DNA of 64,000 bases, from NCBI GenBank assembly GCA_030272155.1, contig CP126206.1:3275001-3339000 (forward strand), read 5' to 3'. This document shows, one piece after another, positions 1 to 10,863 of this stretch. The translations under genes were made by a program, and so were the position numbers. The DNA is from Tetradesmus obliquus. Lineage: Eukaryota > Chlorophyta > Chlorophyceae > Sphaeropleales > Scenedesmaceae. Within the stretch, counting starts at the first letter, position 1. Each line of letters opens with the position of its first letter. Below the pieces are notes generated by a model. That model did not search any database. It saw only the letters and a program-made list of their open reading frames with translations, and was not told the DNA's origin.

Positions 1-7
1 CTGCTGC

Positions 8-48
<41 letters not shown>

Positions 49-49
49 A

Positions 50-82
<33 letters not shown>

Positions 83-84
83 AG

Positions 85-281
85 GGGCCGCCTGGATCAT
101 GGATGGCAGCATGCCTGGCACCATTGCTGTGCTCACCCAGTGGATCAACCAAGCGAGCCGCCCAGCCTGCTTTGCTGTCATCGTCAACACGCGCCCCAAA
201 CTCTCCGATGATTTTCTGAATAAGCTGAATGCGGCGACTCTGGAGTACCTGACAGTGGTGTTTAACGCCACAGCGGTTTAG
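85..281 (+). CDS. Last exon of an upstream serine hydrolase gene (beta-lactamase/PBP-like), partial
   Basis: This is the 3'-terminal exon of a gene that begins before the window. It follows a (CTG)n run ending in CAG at position 84 and stops at TAG 279-281. The peptide contains DGSMPGTIAVLTQW and FAVIVNTRP, which align with the last exons of the two complete paralogues downstream (GSMPGTTAYLGQW and ALVNTRP in one, GSVPGSIAVLSQD and VIVNTRP in the other). In the beta-lactamase/penicillin-binding superfamily this segment carries the third active-site motif (K/H-T/S-G) and the strand that ends in VN. Here the motif position reads M-D-G, so the basic or His residue is missing. The entry phase (1) equals that of the last exon in the paralogues, which supports the assignment. 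Confidence 0.75.
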
Positions 282-296
282 GGTATTGGGTCGACT

Positions 297-402
297 GCCT
301 AAACCCAAAGCCACCCTGTCAACTCCGATGATGTCTTGGATAAGCTGAATGCGGTGACTCTGGAGTACCTGACAGTGGTGTTCCACGCCACAGCAGTTTA
401 GG
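297..402 (+). repeat. Tandem copy of the last exon's 3' half
   Basis: This copy lies directly after the stop of the preceding exon. It repeats the segment around 195-290 with few differences and again ends in a TAG stop (GCAGTTTAG at about 393-401). It has no clear acceptor of its own. It is the first of many partial exon duplications in the window. Confidence 0.75.
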
Positions 403-2085
403 GTTATTGGGTCGGCTGCTGCGACCTGTGGCAGGCAACACTGCATGCATCGTGTACTGCTGTCACAATCACTGTTATTAGCTTGCTAGTTGTGTTTGTC
501 TGATGTTGCAGTGCACGCGTCTCTTTGTCTGTGGCCGCCACTCCGGGCTCATGTGCACAACGCATCTTCCCGTTCAAACATGCCGCACGCCTTCACCCAA
601 ATTATCATGTATGCTACGCACCATCACGCTTGTGTGTGGTGCATGCAGGTGAAGTTGTATGTGCGCTTGCACAGCACCACCTGGGTTGTAAACTGCCTCT
701 AGGAGGCTTGTTCCCTATGCCTCATGGTATTCACCTCAAATGCCGACCAATACAGCAATGTCTCACATTTTGATGTTGAAAGCATTTCCGCATGGGTGCC
801 TGCATGCATCTCGGCAGCGCTGTTTGTTGAAAGCGGCCACTAGCTGCTACTAGCTGGTAGTACCAGGCTACGCCAACACCATGCACGCCACTGCCATCCG
901 GGGGGTTGGGGCGCCACCGCCACCTCGTGCCTCTGAATGTTTCGTTATTATTCAAATTTTAAGGTTTTTGACCCTGAGCTGTTTTGGTGGCCCGCAAGTT
1001 TGCCGCATGGCTTTGGTTCGCACAGTTGTGCCAACAGAGTGACTGGCGCGCCCAACACAATGCTTTGAGTTGCTTCAGAATTATGTGGGTGCCTGCAGCT
1101 AAGAGGGGCGCATGATCTTGTGGAGTGGCTTGTTGTGCAGCCGCCACTGGTACATGTACAGGATGTTATTATACCTCACCACCACAACCATGGTGACCAC
1201 TGCCGCTACCGCCCGCATTGTGGGCGGATGCTGTCGCCATGCATCCGAGCATGTTGAGTATGCATATGTTGTGTTAAGTGTTGCTCTGAAGTTTGCTTAT
1301 GCTGGCCCATATGCTTGCTGCACGGCCTGTGATCGCACCGTCATGCAATAGCGTGACAGCAACACAATGTCTGTTCTCAATTCACGTATACATACGTATG
1401 TCACAATGGCAGGGCACTGCTTGCTACATGCGGCCACCATGGTAAATCACCGCCGCAATTGCCGCTGCAGTTGCGAAGTGGGGAACACTGCAACGCGTTG
1501 CAAACGTGTTGAACATTAGAAGTTGTCGCATGTTGTATATGCTGTTGACCCAGTGACTCTTGGCTTACCTGCTGTCTTTGCTGTCCCCTATGCTTGCCGC
1601 ATGGCTTTTGATGAAGCGCCACCCAATAGAGTGACGCCGGCAAGATGTCACATCTTGCACGGTGCTTCTGACTAGTTCACGTCGCTACGAGCATTGCTGC
1701 ATGCATGCCACCAGGATCCACCGCCACCTCTATATTTGTCACCATCGCTGCCATTTGTTTTTGGCATAGTCAGCATGCTGCTGAGGGTTTGGTGCCTGAT
1801 TCAATGTTTTAAATTTGGGTTCGGCCACCATATGGTGGCATGCGTGTGGAAGCCCTATGATCCTCTCGTGGGCTCCTAAATGGGATTCCCAGTCCTTGGT
1901 GTAGTGGAGTGTGTAATGCATGCATGCAAACATGGCATGGCATTCCTTTACCCACGAAAGTGTACAGCTTCAGCTAAGCGAAAACGGGTAACAGTAGAGT
2001 GGGTAACATGGTGATTACGGAGCGAATCAGCAGCCATTCCAGTGGAATGGCTGCTGAAACTGACCAGCTGTGCCAGCCCATGGCC

Positions 2086-2125
<40 letters not shown>

Positions 2126-2354
2126 GCCCTGAAGCTCAGCATGCCATGCTAGGTGCCACTGGCACACGGCACTTCCTAAATGTTGTTTTGTTGTAAGGAA
2201 AAAGAGGTTGTGGAAGTCATTTGCACTAGTAGTGCAGGACACTGTTAGGCTGCCAGCGACTTCCAGCGCTGCGAGTTGCAGCGGTGATGCTGCACTGCAG
2301 CTGAGCTGCGGTTGGTGGTTTTACCTGTTAGGCACACCAAACGTGTTGCTTCAA
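403..2354. other. Intergenic, no gene recognised
   Basis: No ORF here has a recognisable family or consistent splice structure. The stretch holds a diverged LINE 3' end (about 1850-1930), a CAG run (2090-2122) and low-complexity DNA. ATGCATGC-rich patches recur. Confidence 0.5.
1850..1930 (+). mobile_element. Diverged 3' end of a LINE (same family as 13.9 kb and 63.1 kb)
   Basis: The segment from CCTATGATCCTCTCG through AGTGGAGTGTGTAATG matches the LINE 3' end at 13913-13990 and 63125-63225, with many substitutions. It is clearly older than those two copies. No coding part is recognisable upstream, so it is strongly 5'-truncated. Confidence 0.6.
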
Positions 2355-3060
2355 GCCTTCACCGCCACAAACAACTCCAAACGTTCTGAATTATATGGTC
2401 GTACGCAGTTCAGCGCCCGGCATGCGTCCAAATCAAGCATTGACCGCAAAAGCAGCCATGTCACCAGCAGTACTGCTGCAGCAGCAGTGGTGGTTTGGGC
2501 TGAGCCTAACAGTTCACTGGAAAGCCGCTACATGGCTTGACAAACAACCTGTTCGTATCGATTCTGTGCATTTCGCGGCTTGTTTGGCTGACCTGAAAAC
2601 CAAAACACGAGTGCAAGCTACTACTCCCTGTGCGAGTGTGTTGAAGGGAGACAGCCAAGATCTTGTGAGTGCTGTTATCAAGCTGTTTAAAGTATTAAAC
2701 TGCGTAAAGGTGAAATAAGTGTGAAAGTTAACGGGCCAGGCAGCCCTTGCACCGCACAGAGCAGCGGAGAGCTCTGTGCTGTCCGTTGGGCAGCAGGGCA
2801 GCGTTGGGGCCTACAATTCACCGTAAATGCTGTATATTGCGGTATAACAGGCCTTATCAACGCAAAAGCGTGCGGCGTGCTTTGCACCGCCGGTAATCAG
2901 CCAGTTTTCAGCAGCAGTGGCACAAGTCTGCACACGCTTCATGCTTCCCAGCAGCGTAGCAGATGACTGTCAGCAGCAGTCAGTATACTCCTATGAGCTG
3001 TAGCAGCAGCAACGTACATGCAAGCACGAAGCTGGGCTACGGTACTGCTCACTTTGCTGT
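2355..3060 (+). promoter_or_regulatory. Upstream segment duplicated in front of both complete serine hydrolase genes
   Basis: About 700 bp starting at GCCTTCACCGCCACAAACAA is repeated at about 14505-15200, just upstream of the second hydrolase gene. Shared landmarks include the GCACCGCACAGAGCAGCGG block and an ATG in CAACGTACATGCAAGC (3018 here, 15168 there). That ATG opens a short hydrophobic reading frame in both copies. Its constant position before the genes suggests a promoter/5' UTR block that was duplicated with the gene. This function is inferred; the duplication is seen. Confidence 0.5.
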
Positions 3061-3126
3061 TGCTGCTGCTGCTGCTGCTGCTCCCACCCGTTGCTGCAGC
3101 AACAGGCCTGACCTACAGCCGCCATT

Positions 3127-3270
3127 ATGTCACCGCCACAGCAGATGCTGCCTCAACGCTGCCTGATGCTGCTACTGGTAGCGCTGCTTGTAGCATCAAC
3201 ATGCATCAACAGCCCTGCTGCTGCTGGGCCGTTACCCCAGCCTGAAGCTGACGGCGTTGCCTTCGTTTCT

Positions 3271-3311
<41 letters not shown>

Positions 3312-5727
3312 ACTTCCTGCTGCTGCTGCTGTGCCTGGCAGCGTAAGGCAGGGGACAGTGATGGGACCAGCAACAGCTGCAGAGGATAGCCTGAAGGACG
3401 TGACAACGGCTCAGACACCACAGTCACTTGAGAGGTGGGTAGTAGCTGTACGTGCAAAACATTTCAAAGTTATAGGTAGCTGCTGCCAATTGGTTTTGAA
3501 GCTTGCAGCAACATAGCATGCTGTGGGTGACACTCCTGCCCAGGCGCCAGCGTCACTTGAGAGGTTGATGGCAGCTGTTTGAACAGCTTTTGAACTCAAC
3601 TGCAGCCAAGCTTGCAGCAGGAGAGGAACCAGGGGGTGTCACTTCTGCCCAGGCGCCACAGTCACTTGAGAGGTTGATGGCAGCTGTTTGATCAGCTTTT
3701 GAACTCAACTGCAGCCAAGCTTGCGGCAGGAGAAAACTCCTCTCACGGGATGCAGGGGGCGTCAGCACTGGCTTAAATTCACGGGATGCAGGGGGCGTCA
3801 GCACTGGCTTAAATTAATTAAATTAATTCACGGGATGCAGGGGGCGTCAGCACTGGCTTACATTAATTAAATTAATTCACGGGATGCAGGGGGCGTCAGC
3901 ACTGGCTTAAATTCACGGGATGCAGGGGGCGTCAGCACTGGCTTAAATTAATTAAATTAATTCACGGGATGCAGGGGGCGTCAGCACTGGCTTAAATTCA
4001 CGGGATGCAGGGGGCGTCAGCACTGGCTTAAATTTAATTAAATTAATTCACGGGATGCAGGGGGCGTCAGCACTGGCTTAAATTGATTAAATTAATTCAC
4101 GGGATGCAGGGGGCGTCAGCACTGGCTTAAATTCCAGACTTGCAGCTGCCACAGTCCAGTGATGCCAGAGAGATGATATGAGCGAGAGAGTGAGAGTGAG
4201 GGAGAGAGAGTGAGAGAGTGATGCCAGAAAGATGGCTTGCAGCTGCCATAGCACAGTGATGCCAGTGAGGCGCACTTGTACGCACACACGCAGCCTATAA
4301 CGGGCGCCCCTGAAGAAAGGGCTGCAACAACTGCAGCTGCAGGGCAAATGCGGCTGCCTTTGATCGTGCGTGTGTCGTGTGGTGTCATGTCAACCGTCTG
4401 CGTTTGCTGCTGCTACTGCTGCTGCTGCTGCTGCTGCCGTGTCACACAACACACAGGGTTGTGCTACCTATCCCTGCTGCTGACATCCAAACCACCATTG
4501 ATGGCATGGACTACAACACAGAGGAGGGCAGGAGGATGGCAGATGTGCTGCAGGTGCGCAGAAAACGGTGTTCACATGTCTGAACAGTTATCAAGGCATA
4601 CTTAGGTATAAGCAGCAGTAGCAGCAGCATCTGCAGCCTGGATTACAACACAGAGGAGGGCAGGAGGATGGCAGATGTGCTGCAGGTGCGCAGAAAACGG
4701 TGTTCACATGTCTGAACAGGTATCAAGGCATACTTAGGTATAAGCAGCAGTAGCAGCAGCATCTGCAGCCTGGACTTCAACACAGAGGAGGGCAGGAGGA
4801 GGGCAGACGTGCTGCAGGTGCATGGAATTCACGGTGATTTAAATGCATCGACTGTGTTGAGGATTGATGGAGTAAAATGGAAGCAGCAAGCAGCCGCAGC
4901 AAGGTTGATGGCATGGATTACACCACAGAGGAGGGCAGGAGGATGGCAGACGTGCTGCAGGTGAGGGAAATGGGATAGATCAAGGATTGGCAGGGGTACA
5001 GGTCAGCAGCAGCAGCAGCGGCAGCAGTGTTAGCAGCTTGGAGTTCATCACAGAGGATGGCAGGAGCATGGCAGATGTGCTGCAAGTGAGTGAGAATGCA
5101 CTTCCCAGAGCTTCAATCGTCTGATAGTGGCAGCAGCAGCACCACCAGCAGCAGCAGCTGTAGATTGACAGCCTGCACTACACCACAAACATGGGTGGCG
5201 GAAGGCATGCATGATGTATGTGTGTGTGGTTAGGTTGGTGCAGGCAGCAGCAGCAGCAGCAGCAGCAGCATTGATGGCCTGCACTACACCGCAGAAGATG
5301 GTTGGAGGGTGCACGTGCTGCAGGTGCGTGTGGTTTGTTTGGCGCAGGCAGCAGCAGCAGCAGCTGCTGCTGCAGCAGCACGGGCAGTCATGGTGCCGGT
5401 GTATCAACAAATTGGATAGCAGTACACTTTGGAAAACTCTCAAGCAAAAAGGAAGCGTGGTTCAGCCGGTGCAACAGCAAACAGTATGACTCACTTGATG
5501 GCTGCTGCTGCTGCCGGTGCTGCTGCTGCTGCAGGTGCTGGCAGATTTCCAGGTGCCTGCTGCTACAGTCGGTGTGCAGTCAGACACCTGGCCGAATCGC
5601 ATCCATTATGACCCTCCTGCTGAGAATGAATGGCGGCCGCAGCAGTACTGGTGGGCACTTCAGTTTGGAGGAGCCAGTTACAAGACACCCATGCGCATGG
5701 CGAGGTGGGTTTTGTAAGTTGCGATTT

Positions 5728-5781
<54 letters not shown>

Positions 5782-5981
5782 TTGGTGGACTCTGCAGTTT
5801 GGGGGAGCCAGTTACAAGACACCCATGCGCATGGCAAGGTGAGATGTTTAGGTTACATTGTATAGTGGCAGCAGCAGCAGCAGCAGCAGCAGCAGTACTG
5901 GTGGGCTGTTCAATTCGGCGGGGCCAAGTACAAGACACCCATGCGCATGGTGAGGTGGCCCTTCAGAAAACTCGGTACATT

Positions 5982-6016
<35 letters not shown>

Positions 6017-7257
6017 CAGCAGCAGCAGCAGCAGCAGCAGCAACAGGATCAGCAACAGGATCAGCAACAGGATCAGCAGCAAGAGCATAACTTGGCATTT
6101 CTTCTGGTCAACAAGTAGCTGCAGCGGCCGCGTATGATTTGTGAGCAGCAACAACAAATATACAGGCAACATGCGCTTTGCATGCCGCGTGCTGCCAACA
6201 GCAGCACATGCTGCTGCTGTTTTCAGTATCAGCCCACCAGAATCGTGGTGTGGTTTGTGGTATCAATGGGAAACAAAATGTGCAGGTCCGCGCGCCTGCT
6301 GCTGCTGCTGCTGCTGCAGTGTGAGCAAGCCTATTACCGTGGCAGTGTGGGCCAACCACCCATTCTTGACTCGTCGGCTCAGTGAGTAACAAAGTCATAT
6401 GCCATTATCGCAACATGTCATGTTTAAAGCGCCGCTACATATCATGCCTGATTTAGGTGTTTGCTGCAGATTGTGAACACTGTATGGTCGGGCCTGTGTA
6501 TTGCCAGCTGTTGCAAGCAGCTGCATTTGCTGCTGCACACCCTGCCCACCGTGGCAGTGTGGGCCAACCACCCCTTCCTGACTCGCCGGCTCAGTGAGTA
6601 ACAAAGTAACAAAGTGTCATGCAACTTGTTGATCTTTCACCAGCATGGAACAGGCGGTGCTGCAGATGATTCCTGAGTTTTATTGTTGCGGCAGATTGTG
6701 CACAGCGTTATCCGGCCTGTGTTTTGCCAGCTATTCAAGCAGCTGCATTAGGCAGTGTGGGCCAACCAGCTCTTGCTGACTCGTCGGCTCAGTGAGTATA
6801 GTCATGTCACGATTTGTGTGTTGCATGACGGGAACACAGCCCATTTTTGAGCCGAAGACAGGCTCGCTGAGCATGTCATGCCATCGCCCTGAACGTTTAC
6901 CATGGCTGATCAGGCGTCACTACAGACCATGCCTGAGCAACGCGTCTGCTGCAGATTGTGCAAACCTGTATGATACTGGCATGTGCATTGGCAGCTGTTC
7001 AATTTTGCTGCTGCACATCACGCCCCACATGTTTTTACTGCTGCTTACTACCCAGGAAAATATCGCAGCAAATATTATCACCTCCTTTGTCCTGCTGCTT
7101 GCACACGTGACCAATGGCCTCACATCACAACAGCGCCAAAAACAACTGCTGCTGCTGCTGCTGCTGCTGAACAAATTAGATGGGCACTTCTTTGCCCCGT
7201 GGACGCGCAACGTGAGCTCCAGAGCCTGCCTGAGCTACCAGAGACCTCAGCAAAACT

Positions 7258-7307
<50 letters not shown>

Positions 7308-8878
7308 ATGCACTCTTTGATTTCTACAAACGGCCGCTTCTTTGCCCTGTGGAGGCGCAACGTCAGCGCCAGCCTGCCTGAGCCAAGCCACCCCTACTTT
7401 CTCTTCTGCTGCCGATATCGCTGCACGCTCACTAAACCCTGCTGCAACTGTTGTCACAAAACCGCACAGATGGCCGCTTCTTTGCCCTTAGGCGGTGCAA
7501 CGTGAGCTCCAGCCTGCCTGAGCCCAGCAATCCCAGAAATCCCCTTGTGCTGCTGATTATGCTGCACACTCGCTGAACCTCGGTGTTACTGCTGCATTAA
7601 ACCGCGCAGATGGCCGCTTCTTTGCCCTGTGGAGGCGCAACGTGAGCTCCAGCCTGCCTGAGCCGCGCGGCCCCCCAAATCCCCTCTTGCTGCTGATTAT
7701 GCTGCACACTCACTAAACCTCGGTGTAACTGCTGTCACAAAACCGCACGGATGGCCGCTTTTTTGCCGTGTGGAGGCGCAATGTGAGCGCCAGCCTGCCT
7801 GAGCCCAGCAATCCCAAAAATCCCCTTGTGCTGCTGATTATGCTGCACACTCGCTGAACCTCGGTGTTACTGCTGCATTAAACCGCGCAGATGGCCGCTT
7901 CTTTGCCCTGTGGAGGCGCAACGTGAGCTCCAGCCTGCCTGAGCCGCGCGGCCCCCCAAATCCCCTCTTGCTGCTGATTATGCTGCACACTCACTAAACC
8001 TCGGTGTAACTGCTGTCACAAAACCGCACGGATGGCCGCTTTTTTGCCGTGTGGAGGCGCAATGTGAGCGCCAGCCTGCCTGAGCCAAGCAATCCCAAAA
8101 ATCCCCTTTTGCTGCCGATATCGCTGCAGGCTCACTAAACCCTGCTGCAACTATTGTCACAAAACCGCACAGATGCCCGTTTCTTTGCTTTGTGGAGGCG
8201 CAACGTGAGCTCCAGCCTGCCTGAGCCAAGCGACCCCCGGATCAAGCTGATCACGGTGCAGCAGCTGATTGACCACAGAAGTGGTCTTGACAACAGTAAG
8301 CACATCCATTGTATGATTGTGCTACTTCGTGGGTTTTGCTATGTGTATTTGTATGCCAAGGTTCAAGGGTGTCACTATTGAAGGCGGTCTGGGTGTAACA
8401 GCTGATCTACCACAGCAACAGCTCTGACAACTGTGAGCAGCAGCTCTGATACTTCATGGCTGCTGTTCTGTTGGTGTTGTGTGTTGTGCCTGCTGCTTCT
8501 GCTGCTGCTGTTGCTGCTGCTGTTGCTGATGCTGCTGCTGCCACTGCAGCGAACATGGGCTTCGACCTTGCCCTCATCAGCATACGGCTCGAGAGCCAGA
8601 TGAATGGCATCATCCGCAACTGCTGCTGCTGCTGTTGCCGTTGTTGCTGCTGCTGCGGCGGCTGCTGCTGCTGCTAGTGCTGCAGGGGACGTCGGCTTCA
8701 ATCCTGCCATCAACAGCATCCAGCTTGACAGCCAGATCAATGACATTACGCAACTGCTGTTGCTGCTACTGCTGCTGCTGCAGTGAACATTGGTGCCCAC
8801 CCTGCGCTAAACAGCATACGGCTCGACAGCCAGATGAATGGCATCAACCGCAACTGCTGCTTCTGCTGTTGCCGTTGT

Positions 8879-8910
<32 letters not shown>

Positions 8911-9444
8911 CAGGGGACATCGGCTTCGATCATGCCATCAACAGCATCCAGCTTGACAGCCAAATCAATGACATTACGCAACTGCTGTTGCTGCTACTGC
9001 TGCTGCTGCAGTGAACATTGGCGCCCACCCTGCCCTAAACAGCAGCCGGCTCGACAGCCGGATCTACACCATCATCCGCAACTTCTGCTGCTGCTGCTGC
9101 TGCTGCTGCTACTGCTGGTGCTGTAGGGAACATCGGCTTCGACCCTGCCCTCAACAGCATTCGGCTCGACAATCAAATCAATGACATCATCCGCAACACC
9201 TTCCTGACGGCAGCACCTGGGCAGGCTGAGTACAGCTACTCTAACTTTGGTGAGAAGGTTGAATATTGTTCCTGAATCCACGTCATCATGTTTAAATTGG
9301 TTCGAATTTGAACCTTGCCTTCAAACTGCTAAGCATAGTACATAGCATGCGCAACATGTTGCTTTGGCAGCACCTGGACAGGCGGAATACAGCTGCCCAA
9401 CTTTGGTGAGCCCACACATCACCTGCTCATCAGGACATAACATC

Positions 9445-9517
<73 letters not shown>

Positions 9518-10831
9518 CTGCGTAGTTTCTTTAGCGATGGCTTGACCGCTAGGTGATGGCATGTAGTGAGTGAGTGAGTGACTACCCAGGCCGCTCTGCA
9601 GCTCCTGGGTAAGTTAAGGCTAAGAGGGTGTGTGTGGCCAGGGGCAGCGCCCCTGGGCTCCACACCCTCTACCTGTCCACTTGCGCCCTAGGGCACAAGC
9701 GGGGTGTATCGCTGTCGTGCGCTCATCTAAACCGTGGCTTTTTGCGGTGGTCTGGCTCGCCGGTGCCGTGCTTTCGTTTCTTTGCGGGGTTCGGGTTTGG
9801 CTGTGCTGGTCTTGCGCCTGTACATTTCCTTGCTGCCGTCATGATCGCCTTACGTTGCCTCCATATCTTCTGCATGTTGGTCACCGCTGAGAAGTGCAGT
9901 ATCTTTGCCAGTGCTGCTAATCGTGGTCCTTCTACCCCTAGTTGGTGTTCCATTGCGTCTATTGTCTCCTTGTATATCACCCCAGTCACCCCTAGTAGAA
10001 TGGGCGCAACTGTAATTTTGCAGTCTGGGTCGTGTGTAGCAAACAACTCTCTCAGCGTGGCATGCTGGTCCTGTGCGCGTTGCCGCTGGGGTTCTGGGTC
10101 TGTGTCTTTGCAGTATTTGATCTCTGCAATGACGTAATTCATCTGACTGCTCATGCCGTCCATCTTCTGCATCAGAATGTCAGGATGGCATGTACATTTT
10201 GCTGTGCCCAGGGCCCTGCCATAATGTGGGCTACAATGATAAGCACTGATTCAAGCTCGTTGCCGCTGCTGCTGCTGCTGCTGCTGCCGCCAGGCTACCA
10301 GATCCTTGCACGTCTTGCGGAAGGCCTGACAGGCCGGCCCTGGATCAGCCTGGTGCGGCAGCTGTTCCCAGCTGGCGCCCCTATCTTCAACGGGTCGGAC
10401 ACAGGTGGGCCAGTGCTGTTGATGTTGATATTCTGTGGCACTGTAGCAGGAAAGTACACAGTTATTAGTGCTGGCTCTGGATCAGCAGTTGTATGCCAGC
10501 TGTTCCCAACCTGGCACTCCAGTACCAGCAGGAATGGTGACCTGACAGTAGACGTTAGATGGTGGACTGCAGGACTGGAGACATGTGGGTGGGGACACCT
10601 CAAGAGTTTGACTTGCGTCAAGCGTGCTTCCGTGTTATTAAGACAAAAGTGCTGCTGCTGCTGCTGTTGCTGACTCTTCTTCATCTTCTGCTGCTGCTGC
10701 TTTCACTTCAGTCACCGTCAAAGCCAACTCGCATGGGCTGGGCGCGCTTGGCGCTAACGAGCCCACCTTGTACTACAACACCCCTATCATGCTCTCATGC
10801 TGCTGTTGCTGCTGCTGCTGCTGTTGCCGCC

Positions 10832-10863
<32 letters not shown>

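Noticed and set aside
3018-3245. MQARSWATVLL.. as the true start of hydrolase copy 2
   Set aside because: The frame ends at 3245 and does not reach the conserved SLE(R) donor. The start at 3127 does. The ATG is kept as a finding because it is conserved at 15168.
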